A DNA stretch of 64,000 nucleotides from Sapria himalayana (Eukaryota > Streptophyta > Magnoliopsida > Malpighiales > Rafflesiaceae). Within the stretch, counting starts at the first letter, position 1, and each line of letters starts with the position of its first letter. A program made the translations under genes and the position numbers. The stretch spans positions 99,117 to 163,116 of the forward strand of contig JAREIK010003104.1 in assembly GCA_029783825.1 (NCBI GenBank). The letters run 5' to 3'. This document shows positions 34,291-48,300 of this stretch, one piece after another. Under the pieces are notes generated by a model. That model had not been told where the DNA came from, ran no database searches, and saw nothing but the letters and a program-made list of their open reading frames with translations.

Positions 34291-34490
34291 TATTGGCGCC
34301 TATTCCTTGAAGCAAACACGTGATTAAGCATGTAGTTCTCTTTAATAACTAAAGTAATACTTTTTTTATTAGTTATCTTAGCAAGAATTTTTCAAAGTAA
34401 AGCTTGAGAGCTTCAACAATGGAGTTTCTCTCTCTACAAAACCAACTTTCTCTCTCTATAATTGAGAGAGAAGCAATGTCAGAATACTAG

Positions 34491-37455
34491 CATCTTATTA
34501 TTTTCTTATTTTTCTTATTATTCTTATTCTTTTTTTTCTTGTTATTCTTTTTATTTTTCTTATTCTTATTAAACTTGTTATTCATCTTATTCATCTTATT
34601 CTTTTATTCTTCTTATTCTTCTTATTTTTATTTTTCTTCCTATTTGTCTTTTTATTATTATTCATCTTATTCAAATTATTTTTCTTATTCTTCTTATTAT
34701 TCTTATTCTTTTTATTCTTCTTATTATTCTCATTATTCTTATTCTTCTCATTCTTCTTTTTCTACTCAATCTTCTTATTCTTTTATTCTTCTTATTCTTT
34801 TTATTCTTTTTATTCTTTTTATTCATTTAGTTTTTCTTATTCTTCTTATCTTTTATTCTTCTTATTTTCTTATTCGTCTTATTCTTCTTATTCTTCTTAT
34901 TTTTCTTTTTCTTCTTATTCGTCTTTTATTAGTATTTTTTTTATTCTTCTTATTATACTTATTCTTCTTATTCTTCTTATTTTTCTTATTATTCTAATTC
35001 TTTTTTATTCTTTTTTTTCTTCTTATTTTTCTTATTATTCTAATTTTTTTTATTCTTTTTTTTCTTCTTATTTTTCTTATTATTCTAATTCTTTTTATTC
35101 TTTTTATTCTTTTTATTCTTCTTATTTTTCTTATAGTTCTTATTCCTCTAATACTTTTTATCCTCTGTAATCTTCTCATTCTTCTCATTCTTCTCATTCT
35201 TCTCATTCTTCGCATTCTTCTCATTCTTCTTATACTTCTCATTCTACTTATCCATCTCATTATTCTTATTCTTATTATTCTTTTTATTGTTTTTTTTCTT
35301 TATATTATTCTTATTCTTCTTAATCAATTTATTTTTCTTATTCTTCTTATTCTTCTTATTATTCTTATTATTCTTATTCTTCTTATTCTTCTTATTATTA
35401 TTATTCTTCTTATCCTTATTATTCTTCTTATTTTTATTATTCTCCTTATTCTTCTTATACTTTTTATTCTTCTTATTCTATTATTTCTTCTTATTCTTCT
35501 TATTTTTCTTATTCTTCTTATTTTTCATAATAATTGTATTCTTCTTATTATTCTTTTTCATCTTATTGTTCTATATTCTTCTTTCGTCTTATTCTTATTA
35601 TTATTCTTATTCTTCTTTTTTCTTATTCTTTTTATTCTTCTTATTGTTCTTATTCTTCTTAATCATATTTTTCTTAATATTATTATTATTATTATTCTTA
35701 TAAATCTTCTTATTCTTCTTATTATTATTCTTCTTCATATTCTTCTTATTATTCTTATTCTACTTATTTTAATTATTCTTATTATTCTTCTATTCTTTTA
35801 TTCCTTTATTCTTTTTATTCTTCTTATTCTTCTTATGCTTCATATGTTCTTATATATTTTATTCTTCTTATATTCTTATTCTTCTTATTCTTTTAATTCT
35901 TCTAATTCGTCTAATTCATCTAATTCTTCTAATTCTTCTAATACTTTTAATTCTGTTATTCTTCCTTATTCTTTTTATTCTTCATATTTTTCATTTTCTA
36001 CTTATTTTCTTATTTTTAGTATTCTTCTTATTCTTCTTATTTTTTCTTATTCTTCTTATATTTCTTATTCTTCTTATTCTTCTTATTCTTCTTTCTTCTT
36101 CTTATTCTTATATTCTTCTTATATTTCTTATTCTTTTTATTCTTCTTATTCTTTTTATATTTCTATTCTTCTTATTCTTCTTATGCTTATTATTCTTATT
36201 TTTTCTTCTTATTCTTCTTATTCTATTTATTCTTCTTATTCTACTTATTTTTAATAATCTTTTTATTCTTCTTTTTTTTATATTGTTCTTATTCTTCTTA
36301 TTCTTCTTATTTTATTATTCTTCTTATTCTTCTTATTATTCTTATTTTTCTTATTCTTCTTATTCTTCAAAATCTTTTAAATCTTCTTAATTTTCTTTTT
36401 TATCTTCTTCTTTCTTCTTATTCTGTTTATTCTTCTTATTATTCTTAATCTTTTTATTCTTCTTATTCTTTTTATTCTTATTATTCTTTTTATTATTCTT
36501 ATTTTTCTTATTCTTCTTATTCTTCTTATTCTTCTTATTATTCTTATTTTTCTTATTCTTCTCATTCTTCTTATTGTTCATAATCTCTTAAATCTTCTTA
36601 ATCTTTTTTTTTATCTTCATCTTCTTTCTTTTTATTCTTTTTATTCTTTTTAATCTAATTATTCTTCTTATTCTTCTTTTTTTTCTTATTCTTTTTAATC
36701 TTCTTATTGTTCTTATTCTTCTTAATCTTATTTTTCTTCTTATTTTTATTATTTTTATTATTCTTACTAATCTTCTTATTCTCCATATTATTCTTATTTT
36801 TCATATTCTTCTTATCTTTCATATTCTTTCTATTCTTTTATTCCTCTTATTCTGCTTATTCTTCTTACTCATATTAATTTCGTATTCTTCTTAATCTTCT
36901 TATTCTTCTTTTTATATTATTCTTCTTTTTCTTCATATTATTCTTATTCTTCTTTTTATTCTTATTCTCATTATTCTTTTTCTTCCTATTCTTCTTATTC
37001 ATCAATTTCTTTTTATTCTTCTTATCTTCTTATTCTGCTTATTCTTCTTATTCAGCTATTCTTATTCTTCTTATTCTTCTTATGCTTCATATTCTTCTGA
37101 TATTTCTTTTTCTTTTATTTTTTTATTTTTCTTATTTTTCTTATTTTTCTTATTCTTCTTATTCTTTTATTCTTCTCGTTCTTGTTATTCTTTTTATTTT
37201 TCTGGTTCTTATTATTCTTTTTATTCATCATATTCTTCTTATTTTTCTTCTTTTTTCGTATTCTTCTTATTCTTCATATTCTTCTTATATTTCTTATTCT
37301 TTCTATTCATCATATTCTTCTTATTTTTTTTCTTTTTTCGTATTCTTCTTATTCTTCATATTCTTCTTATATTTCTTATCTTTCTATTCTTCTTATTCTT
37401 TCAATTCTTCTTATTCTTTTATTCTTCTTATTCTTCTTTTTTTTTTCAAGCTTGT
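34491..37455 (-). repeat. 3-kb TTCTTATTC-type tail of LINE D
   Basis: Imperfect 9-bp TTCTTATTC and shorter TTATTC units. On the LINE strand it directly follows the poly(A) of LINE D (plus-strand CTTCTTTTTTTTTTCAAGC at 37,432) and ends at the 5' end of LINE C. The many low-complexity frames on both strands are artefacts. Confidence 0.9.
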
Positions 37456-38679
37456 TTTTTTATTAAATATTACCCCTCTCTTACGGCGGAGGAATACCAT
37501 TGTTACAAACTAATACTACCTTTAACCCTCTTACACCCTACATAATTTTTAATCTACAAATAAAAGACAGAAATTCTATCACTTATACAAATAACTATAA
37601 ATTTCTTGTAGCAATTGGACTTTTTAGGCTCTTGGATCCCCTGCCATATCTTAAATTAGGCTAGCCTTGGGCTCTATTTTTTTAACTTCCTTGGTTTGAT
37701 CCCTTCCTTTTATCCTTTATACAAGCCTCCCTGTGGAATTTCTCCGACCCCCCGAGCAACGGCACATTATCAGCCCATTCCCGAATCATGCCTAGCTGTG
37801 CATGAGCCCTTCCCTTCCGCGAGCTTTATCTTATTTCCAATACTCCGCTTACCTACAGGACCAAGTGGTCTTCCTGCAAAGAACCCTTCCCATACCCATT
37901 ATAGGCCCATTGCTCTCCCCCTTGCCGACACATTAAAACTGACTCCTAATATAAAAGACTCACATAACCGACAACCCTACAGACCCATAATACAGACTTC
38001 CGTTATACGGACTCATTACCATAAATAAACACATGCACATAACATTGCATTTCGACAAACAAACAAACAAACAAATTTAAACAAGACCTCCACAGCTCAT
38101 CTCTATTTAGGACTCTCCCCCTTTGACAGGTTGCAGAACTTCCTCCAAGGTACCACTAACCTGCATATAGTAAACAACAACAAGCCACAATCATATACAA
38201 CCCGCAACAAATCCATCTTGCTTCATTTTAGTCCCCCCTCAGTACTGGGTGGGTGACTCATGTTTTCAATTACCCTTGTTTGGTATCTACCTAAGAGCTG
38301 AAAAACCATATCAACTCACACAAATTATCAAACAAATAACAAGCAAAACATTGCAGCATCTTTCCCTCCAGGGTACAACTAATATGTATCTAGCAAATAA
38401 CATCAGACTACAAGCAAATACACTTCATGCCTGATTCATTCTAGTCCCCCCCAGGACCGGGATGGCTGTATGTATCCAAGTCCTTTGCCTGTGGTCTGTT
38501 TGAGTACTACAAACACAAGTAAAAATGCAACAATATTTCACAAACAGGAATTATTTAAATAAGAATAAACAACTTAAATTTACAAGCCTTGATGGCCCCT
38601 ATCTCTTAAGTTAAATAGTCTTAATCTTTAAATTTTTTAATTATACTATTTTATATAATTATATTAATTCTTTAAACCC

Positions 38680-41292
38680 TATCAGAGATTTCATACCCTT
38701 CAAACTCAAGATCCCCTTTCTCATCCTTCATCCACTAATTTATCTGCCAGCACGTTGCTTCCCTAAATATATGCATTATTCCTCCTTTTAATTCAATTAT
38801 AAATTTTTTAATAACGTTAATCTCTTCCTCATCTCTCCATAACTTTATTTTTCTTAGAACCATATCCACTAGCAAGCTTGAGTCTACTGAATTTGAATAT
38901 TTTAACATCATTTTTTTGCCGAATGGTAGGATAGCTATTCAACCCGCAATCTTTTGACGTATTTTTTTCTACTAGGTAGGATAGCTCTCTTCCCTTACCC
39001 CTACCCTCATAAATTGAATATCCCCAGTACATTAAAGCACCTATTTTTTTTGTGTGAATTCCATGATGCTTTTAACCTTCTGCGCTACTTTCTCGGGTGT
39101 TTTCCTTGCTAAGATAAATTGACATTTTTATTGATTAATTTCTACTCTGATTCCTCTTCCATCATTTGTAAGAGCCTCATCATATTTCTCATTGAGGAAC
39201 TGCTAGCATTTGTAAAGATAATGACATCAATCCACATATACCAAGCAGCATACCCTTGGTGTGTGCCTTGGCTGCTTGAAAGTAAATAATTTACTTCTTC
39301 CATTTCCTTTTTTTAGATTTACAATGAATAATTCTAATATATTAAATAAGGAGGGAGAGGGGATCTCCTTGCTTTAGCCATCTCACTAGTTTAAAATCTC
39401 TGCCCGCCTGCCCGTTAATTAGAATCCAGACCCATGCATTGGAAACACATTTGTACATTATGTCTATCCAGAATTCCAAAAACCCTAGTTTTCTCATTAC
39501 ATAGCATAAAATATCTCATTCTACCCTTCAAAAGCTTTTGATAAGTCTAGTTTTAGGATTACATTATATCCTCTAGATTTAGCTCCTATCTCTCTCATCA
39601 TTTATGAGGCTAGATTTATATTCTCCATCATTAATCTGTTTTTAACAAAACCAGTTTGTTCAATAGATATGATAGAAGGAAGAATCTTACTTAGCTTATT
39701 TTGAAGAATTTTCACTAAAATCTTGTAAATTGTGTTGCATAGGCTAATTGGTATGAAGTCTTCTCTTTTCTATGGATTTTCTATTTTTGGAATCAATACA
39801 ATATAATAATTGTCCCATGACTTTGTAATTTCTACGCCACCAAAGATCCAGACAATTGTAGCGACTAGTTGTTTTTTAATAGTCGACCAGGCTCGTTGGA
39901 AGAAAGCATTATTCCACCCATCCGGACCTGACGTGACATCTTTTCAGCACTAAACACATCCTCTTTTACCTCTTCTTCACCAGGGATCTCCTCGAGAGCT
40001 TTGTTTTCCTCTTATTTGACATTTTTTTAATCTTTTTGTTTAATGTGACCTGTCTACTGATGTTTGCCCCACATAGGTAAGTTATAAAGAATTCTTCTAG
40101 TTCAATCTTTATTTCCGAATCGTTTTCTACCACCCTCCTTCTGCAGATTACAAGCCTTTTATTTTTTGCTTTGAAATTCTAACTATTTCCATAACATTGA
40201 AATATTTCGTGTTTTTATACCCTTCTTTCAGCCATTTAATCTTGGTCTTTTGTTTCCAACAATCTTCTTCTATGTGCTTTTTTAGCCTAAAATCTGCTTC
40301 TGCTTTGCTTACTTCTATTCTTGTAACCTCATCTTGACTTTCTTCGTATTTCATTTCTAAGGACACAACTTTCTATTCAGCTTCTTGGATTTTTTGCTTT
40401 ATATTTTTAAAATGTCTTTATTCCATTTGTCGAGCACCATTCTTAGCTCATGCAATTTTATTGCCAGTATTTGTAAAGGGTTACCCTTTACTGGCTTTTC
40501 CCATGATTCTTTGACTATCCAGTCAAAGTTTTTGTGGAAGCCCAACATATTTTGGAATTTAAAACCCCTATGTCTTGCTAGTCCCTTTTGAAATGACAAT
40601 AGGAGCGAACTGTGGTTTGAACAAATTTTATTTAAATGTTTTACCTTTATTCCACCTAGCTTGTCCATCCCTTTAAGATTAAATAAAACTCTATTGAGCC
40701 TGGACCAAATAGCTCCCCTTCTCCTCTAGTTGTTACACCATGTAAACTTTGACCTTAAGAAATATGCCTACATCAGGTTTGTAGTGGCTAAGGCCTCATT
40801 AAATTGTGTTAATGCTATTGGTTTGGGTGTCTACCTCTTTTATCTTTTGGGTTTCTAACTACATTAAAATCTTCTCCAACAATCCAAGGCTACATTAAAA
40901 TCTCCTCCTCTTTTTGGTCTTCCTCTATTCATTCGAGTTACTCGCATAAACAACAAAAATAATTAGGTCTGGCTAAACACTTAATTTAAAGGTCACCATT
41001 TGATTAGATTCTGAGATAATTTCAATATCCATTAAATTATTCTACAGTATCCATAACTTACTATTATAATTCGAATAGACCTTATCTAGGCCAATCATGT
41101 TTTAATATTTTTCAATTTTATCACTATTTATCATGGGTTCAGCTAAGCAGACAATTTTAATATCGTGGGTCTTAATTAAATTTTTAATCCTATTTATCGT
41201 TGGAGTGTTCGCTACTCCTCTTGTATTCCAATACAGGCTATTTATCATTTTTAATTAATCTCACTTGCGATCTAGTTGTGCTTTTAGATTCA
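38680..41292 (-). pseudogene. LINE D ORF2 with endonuclease, RT and RNase H remnants, internal deletion
   Basis: The start codon equivalent is at 41,292 (MNLKAQLDRK..), followed by 'LYWNTRGVANTPT', the endonuclease opening motif. The linker region at 40,668-40,148 resembles that of LINE C (for example IKWLKEGYKNTKYFNV). RT blocks lie between about 39,950 and 39,030, including plus-strand TCCATCATTAATCTGTTTTT, the NRLMMENI site. The RNase H remnant lies near 38,680-38,880. The part between RT and RNase H that LINE E has at 45,890-46,980 is gone. Heavily broken. Confidence 0.75.
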
Positions 41293-41439
41293 TAATTAAT
41301 ATTTAATACTTCTTTCTATTTCTTGATATCTACCTAACTTGGTGGAGCTTGTTCTATTTATTTTTTTAAAGTTATTTTTTTCACGAGCAGCTTCTAGATC
41401 AGAACCCTCCTGGGATAGAACGTAACCCTCTGCCCAATC

Positions 41440-42360
41440 ATAGGCATTTATATTACGTCCTTGATCTATGACCTTCTTATTTTCCCATGACCTTCTTCTA
41501 GCTTTCACTTCACTACCACCTATCCTTTCCTCTATTTCGGGCCCCCTTTCTAGACTTTCTAGCCTTTCTAGCCACCTTTTGATATCCTCCCTTTTGTACC
41601 AATTAGGGCAGCTTCCTCCTCTCGTACCCCCTTCCATACATACCCTCTCAATTTGATCTTCTCCACCCCTCCTCACTTTCTCTTACTCAATGTCCTTGTT
41701 ACCTCTCCCACACTCCCCCCCCCCTCCCGCACTCCTCTTCCAGCTCTTCTTTCCTTTCTACCTCCTTCTCCCCTCTAAACTCATTCATTTTGTCTACCTC
41801 ATCTCCTATGTCTTCCACCCCTTCTATACCTCCTTTCACAATTACCCCTTTTCATGCATAATTTCCCTATTTTTTTCTATCCATCTCATGAACCCTTCAT
41901 TCTTGCCCCTTCCATTTGCCAAGAAATCTAATTCTGCATGTCCTACTTTGAGATAGTTTGTGCACTACATTGGCATGGATTATGGAAGACATCTTGTCAT
42001 AATCAATTAACCAAGTCACTACCTATCCACACTCTCCTTGGAGGAGGAGTTTTGAATATCGACCTCAATGTATATTTTGTCATGCTTGGCCTTGTCATGT
42101 AGGTTGTAGCTCATTTGTTAGCCAAGATTTACCCAAACAGAGACAATGAGTACAAAGCATGCTTGTTAAAGAGATGAAGAGGTAGTTTTCGGTAGTGAGT
42201 ATTCATACAGAGCTTGTGGTGATTCCTCCTGAGGTGAGAATTCCAGCATCCACTTAAGCCTGTGCATGGGGAACCCCGCAACAACCCACTGTCCTCTAAG
42301 CCATATACGGAGGAAGTCCTTATCTTCCTGAACTAGAAGAGGAATTGTTTCCATAATAAA
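41440..42360 (-). pseudogene. LINE D ORF1, decayed
   Basis: At 42,354-42,166 the frame reads ..LLVQEDKDFLRIWLRGQWVV, then AGFPMHRLKWMLEFSPQEES, the DUF4283 core motif. Downstream, near 42,100-41,990, 'AKHDKIYIEVDIQNS' and 'VDR' correspond to the conserved VEVD linker before the knuckle. The C-terminal part (41,676-41,296) is Glu/Arg-rich. No continuous frame remains. Confidence 0.7.
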
Positions 42361-42711
42361 TTGCTACTTCATTGGGCTGTAGCTTTAACTAGGCCAATGA
42401 AATAAAACAACTCCTTGAAATCAGGTCTATCATGGAAGAATTTCACTTTAAGAATGAGATTGAATGAATCAGCAAGGTCGGAAAGGTCCTTCTTCGAAAA
42501 AATACTGTCGAGACTTCCTCTTTCACGTCAAACATCTGAAATAAGAGCTCGGGCTCTTTAATGTAGAAGAAATAGTTTTTTTATTGAAGATTAATTCTGG
42601 ATTTTCATTTTTGGCTTAAGATTAAGATTTTCTGCATAAAGACGGAGGCTTCTATATCTAGAATTGCAATTTATCTCTCTAGAAGTTGAGAGTATTTTTC
42701 AAAGAAAGAAA

Positions 42712-44285
42712 CCTTCTTATTCTTCTCATTCTTCTATTTATACTTATTCTTCTAATTCTTTTTTTTATCTTATTCTTCATATTCTTCATATTCTTCATAT
42801 TCTTCATATTCTTCTTATTCTTTTATTCTTCTTATTCTTTTTATTCTTCTTAATCTTCTTATTCTCTTAATTCTTCTATTTATTCTTATTATTCTTATTT
42901 TACTTATTCTTCTTATTCTTCTTATACTTCTTATTCTTCTTATTCTTCTTATTATTCTTATTTTCTTATTCGTCTTATTATTCTTATTCTTCATATTTGT
43001 CTTATTATTCTTATTTTCTTTTATTCTTCTTATTTTTATAATCTTTTATTCTTTTTATGATTCTTATTCTTCTTTTTCATCTTATTTTTTATTCTCTTAT
43101 TTTTTTATTCTTCATATTCTTTTAATCTTCTAATTCATCTTATTCTTTTAATTATTATTATTTTTTATTCTTCTTATTCTTCTTATTCTTATTATTCTTC
43201 TTATTCTTTTCTTCTTCCTATTCTTCTTATTGTTCTTATTCTCTTTATTCTTCTTATTCTCTTTATTCTTCTTATTCTCTTTATTCTTCTTATTCTTATT
43301 ATTCTTCTTATTTCTTATTTTTATTCTTAATCTTCTTATTCTACTTATTTTTAATAGTCTTTTTATTCTTTTTTTTATACTGTTCTTATTCTTCTTATTT
43401 TATTATTCTTCTTATTTTTCTTATTATTCTTATTCTACTAATTCTTCTAATTCTTCTTATTCTTCTTAATCTTCCTATTCTTTATATTATTCTTATTAGT
43501 CTTAGTCTTTCCTATTCTTCTATTCTTCTTGGAATTATTTTCTTCTAATTTGTCTTATTTTTCTAATTCTTATTAATCTTTTTATTCTTCTTAATCTTCT
43601 TATTTTTCTATTCTTTGTCTTCTTCTAATCTTCTTATTATTTTTATTCTTCCTATTCTTCTTACTCTTATTAATATTTTTATTCATCTTTTTATTATTTC
43701 TTCTTATTATATTTATTCTTCTTATTCTTCTTGTTCTTCTTATTCTTTTTATTATTCTTATTCTTTTTAATATTCTTATTCTTCTCAATCTTATTATTTT
43801 GCTTATTCTTCATATTCTTCATATCTTATTCTTCTTATCTTCTTATTATTCTTATTCTTTTTAATCTTCTTATTCTTCTGATTCTTATTATTCTTCTTAT
43901 TCTTCTCATTCTTCTCATTCTTCTTATTTTTCTTATTCTTCTTTTCCTTCTTATTCTTCTTTTCCTTCTATTCTTCTCATTCTTTTTTTCTTCTTATTCT
44001 TCTTATTCTTTTATTCTTCTTTTCTTTTATTTTTGTTATTCTTCTTAATCTTTTTATTCTTCTTATTCTACTAATTTTTTTTTCTTCCTATTCATTTTTA
44101 TTATTATCCTTATTCTACTTAATCTACTTAATATACTTATTCTTCTTATTCTTCTTATTCTCTTCTCTTTTTCTTCTTATTCTTCTTATTCTTCTTGTAC
44201 TTCTTATTCTTCTTATTTTTATCATTCTTCTTTTTCCTCTCATTCTTTTATTCTTATTATACTTATTATTATTTTTCTTTTTTTT
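42712..44285 (-). repeat. 1.6-kb TTCTTATTC-type tail of LINE E
   Basis: Same repeat type as the other tails. It joins the poly(A) of LINE E at 44,274-44,286 to the 5' end of LINE D at 42,711. It includes local higher-order units such as four 'TTCATATTC' copies (42,775-42,810) and a 'TTATTCTCTTTATTCTTC' unit three to four times (43,237-43,290). Confidence 0.9.
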
Positions 44286-45399
44286 AGCAAAAGTCTATTT
44301 TATTAATAAAAAACCCTCCCTTTTGGCAGAGGAATACCATTTTTACAATCTTGAGCTACCATTTTCCCCTTTTACACTCTTTAATAAATAAAAAACAATA
44401 CACATTACACTTGATGTAAAACTATTTGTCTTAACTTTAAATGCATCACTTCTTTTTGATTCTGAGCCTATGTTGTTTTACTACTTGTTTTTTTTAATTG
44501 CTCTGTCCCTTATGCTTTTTGTTGGCCCCTTTCCCATCTACAACCACCTTGTCATCCAACTTTTAATTAAAAATTTGGCAACATTTTTACTATTTTTTAC
44601 TTGTTTCCTTTCCTCCTCTTCCTTCTATAATCAATGCATTTGTTCATGCAAAACAAACACAATGGCCAAAACATGTACTACTAATATCTATCTGCAGCAG
44701 ATCCATTTACTACCCCTTGCAAGCTGTTTTACTGCTAGATGACCTCTCTACCTTAGTCATCATGCCCCTGCACTTAAATCAGCCTAATAAAGTGTATAAT
44801 GATTCTGTTACAGCCCTTAACCCCTTTTACACCCTTAAGCATAAAACAATAAGGCATGCATTTGATAACTGCTCTTCTAGTTGTAGCTTTATCTAACTTC
44901 ATGCATTTCACTAAACTCTGCACCAAAAGTCAAAACATAGAAAATAGATATTTATTTTGGCAGACTCACTCTCTGCCTTATATTGCTTTACAGTCCCTGC
45001 ATTTTAAGCATAAATGAAATGTAGTTTCATGCACTATTTTCATGTATTTAATAAAATTTTACTACCAACATTTATGCTTAACCTTCTTTGCCTCATGTAT
45101 GCATTTGACCCTGTACTAGTAGCCAAAACAAAGAAACAAATATTTATGATTTAATTGCCTCCTAACCGATGGAGTTGCTTTATCTTGGCAGCCTCACTCA
45201 CTGCCTTATATTTCTTGTAGTTCATGCACTTTAAAATACATAAAATAGTTTCCTGCATATTGTGACAGACCATCTGCCATAAACCATTTCTCTATCCCTT
45301 CATATTGGCTTATACCTGTAAACTTTAAAACCAAAGCAGAGCCATATATATTTACCCCACAGACACGAGGAGATCATAATTCACTGCTGCTTTTGAATT

Positions 45400-48300
45400 C
45401 TAATATACAGAAATTCTAATATATAATATGATTAGGCCTTTATATTTCTTTGGTATATCAGCTCCCTCAAACACTTGTAAACCCTTCTTCAAACCCTCTC
45501 TGGCTAAGTTATCTGATATAACATTCGCTTCCCTATATATATGCTTAATTTCCTTTTTTAAGTTGGTTAAAAGACTCTTAATTATCTCTATTTGTTCTTC
45601 ATATTTCAACATTTCTATCTTATTAGAACCAAATTCACCAGTATACTCGAATCCACATGTACTCTTAAGTTAATATAAAAGTTTTCTTTGCATATTTAAG
45701 GCCTTTATGTAAGGCTAAGATTTCTGCATGCAAGGCTGAGGATGATTTTTCTTTCAATGTGTAAGCTTTTATAACTTTTCCCTGCTCATTTCTTATCACC
45801 CACCCTCCCCCTGCTCTCCCCATATCCTTGTTAAACGACCATTTGTCTTTAAAGCAAGCCTTCCCCATGAAGGTTTTCCCCAACACACCGTTCTAACCTC
45901 GGGATTTTTTTCTTAATTACATGAAATTCCCAAATCCTTCTTTTCTCATCTTCCCATTTTCGTATTTTTAAGTTTTAGTGAAAATCCATGCTGATATCCA
46001 TGAACAATTTTTTTAAAATTTCTTCTAATTATGCTTAGCAAGCATTTTAATATTCTCGAACCCTATTCTATTCATGGCGTTACACAAATTCCAAAACTGT
46101 GATATGCGAAAATACAATTAATACCTTTCTTTGTACGACTTATCTTCATACCTTCTAATTTTTTGCTTACTTATACCTCTATCTCCAAATAATTTCAAAC
46201 TTCCACCACTATTTTCTCTGTTGAAAATAAATGGTTTACAATTTCTATGTTAGTAAAATAGCATTCACACATGGAAGCTAATTTTACCCCCTTCAACTAA
46301 ATATTCGAGTCCATGGGAATAGCGTTCGATAAGAGCTTCCACATGAATACATTCATTTTTTGTGGGTTTTCTTTCAACCAGACTCCCTTAAAAACTTCTT
46401 TACTGATTTTTATTTTTTTTTACTAAAATCTTTGCATTTTAAGCATGAATTTACCATGTGGATTACGAGTCCATCTCCATGCATTATTGATTAAACATGC
46501 ATTACTCTCAACTAATTCTTTTGTTTAAGCATCATGTTCCAATTTTTAGATGTTTTTTAAGATTCCTACATGTTTTATTTCCTGAACCATATCTAGCTTT
46601 CATATAACTCACCCACAAACTATCATTCTGCTTGAGCCTCCACTAGTTCTTACATGCCTACCTTGGCCATATCATTTAATTTTGTCAAGCCTAGTCCCAC
46701 CTCCTCCTTTAAGCAGCATATATCTTCCCATTTTTTCCAATGTAACTTATTTTTTCCTAATTTTTTACCGCAAAGGAAGTTAGCCATTTCCTTCTCTAAG
46801 CTGTTCAAGATTTTTTTTGGTGGTTGTAAGGACATTAAGATGTATACTATCATTCCTTGAAGAACATGTTTAATTAATGTGATTCATCCCACCATACTTA
46901 ACATATTCTCCTTCCATCCGCTATTTTACCTCTTAATTTGTTCATTAAAATGTTAAATATTCTTCTTTCAGACTACCCTTATATATAGGACAACCCAAGT
47001 GCATTAGCGCCCCTCTATTCTGCTCAAAGCATGTAATTCTTTTTACTCTTTGAATTGTTCTTTCAGGTGCTTTCCTTGAAATCACAAATTGACATTATTT
47101 GTATTAAGTTGTTATCCCATTTCTTTTTCTATTGTGTCAAATAACTTCATCATATTCTTTAATGATTTACTCCTAGCATTTGTAAAGACAATTATATCAT
47201 CCGCATAAGCTATGCAGTTTACAATCGGAGTATGTCTAGATTGTTTAAAACTTGTAATATTACCCTCCTTCATTTTTTTAAACTAGCTATTAATAATTCT
47301 ATGTATATATTAAATAATAATGGAGATAAAGGATCCCCCCGTCTAAGTCCCCTAACTTGCTTAAATTCACCACCAACCTCCCCATTAATTAGAATTTTAA
47401 CCCATGCACTAGAGATACATCTATACATTAGATCTATCTAGAATTTTGAAAATCTCATTTTCCTCATCATGTAGCTTAAAATGTCTCATTCTACTCTGTG
47501 AAATGCTTTAGACAAATCTAACTTTATAATCACAATATGACGCCTAACTTTGGCCCCTATTTCTTTCATTAGTTATGTAGTTAAATAAATATTTTCAATC
47601 ATTAATCTATTTTTAACGGATCCTGCTTGTTCTACTGAAATAATGGAGGAAATTAATCTATTCAATCTATTCTACATGACTTGTGTTAAAATTTTATACA
47701 CCAAATTGCATAGACTTATAGGTCTATAAACCATTATTTCTCGTCTGGACCCGCTGCACTATCTTTTTTTTACTAAAGACATTAGATTTTATCTTCTCCT
47801 CACTCTGACACTCTTCTAGTAGTTTGTTTTGTTCTTCAGTTACTCTTTTGTCAATTTGTAGAATTAAGGATTCACCCCTTTTTTGGTTGTACCCAAAGAT
47901 GTCTTTTAAAATAATCTTCCAAAACTTTTTAAGTTCTCATTCCTCGTCTATCCACTTGCCTATGTCATTTTGATACCTTTTTTTCATTTCTTTGAATTTT
48001 TAATTTCACTACTGCATTAAAAAACTTGGTGTTTCAATCCCCTTCCTTAAGCCACTTTACTTTGGCCCTCTGTTTCCAAAATATTTTTTCTATATGCTGT
48101 AATAATTTTAATTCCGCATTTGCTTTATTTAATTTAATTCTAGAAGTTTCATCCTAATTATTCTCATATTCTATTTCTAATTACTTACTTTAGATTCGGT
48201 ATCCTGAATGTTCTTGTTTATATTCCCAAATCTTTCTTTATTCCACCTACCAAGTTCAAATATTAGCCTACGTAATTTTGTAGCTAGAACCTAAATGGGG

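Larger units (their letters stand above)
29934..34490 (-). mobile_element. LINE C: L1-type LINE, 5' complete, 3' end missing
   Basis: A minus-strand plant L1 LINE. Its 5' end lies at about 34,490, against the tail of LINE D. The 5'-UTR contains the inverted repeat 'CTCTCTATAATTGAGAGAG'. ORF1 spans about 34,270-33,000 and ORF2 begins at 32,910. The left limit at about 29,934 corresponds to LINE E position 46,313, so the last 2 kb (RNase H, 3'-UTR, tail) are missing. All frames are broken. Confidence 0.85.
37456..42711 (-). mobile_element. LINE D: L1-type LINE with 3' end, internally shortened
   Basis: A minus-strand LINE with both ends. The 5' end at about 42,711 includes the inverted repeat 'CTCTCTAGAAGTTGAGAG'. 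The 3' end at 37,456-37,510 has the conserved 'GGCGGAGGAATACCATTG' box on the plus strand. ORF1, ORF2 and a 3'-UTR of about 1 kb (37,520-38,600) are present. It is about 1.1 kb shorter than LINE E because the stretch between the RT domain (ending near 39,000) and the RNase H remnant (38,680-38,880) is missing. A GT-rich (ACAA)n run lies at 38,055-38,075. Confidence 0.85.

Noticed and set aside
34491..37455. Many 60-140 residue hydrophobic frames (Phe/Leu/Ile/Ser/Tyr) resembling membrane proteins
   Set aside because: Translation products of TTCTTATTC repeats; the opposite strand gives equally long Lys/Asn/Arg frames.
42775..42815. Regular short repeats as a possible CRISPR-like array
   Set aside because: Units are 9 bp with no spacers, inside a LINE tail; eukaryotic context.
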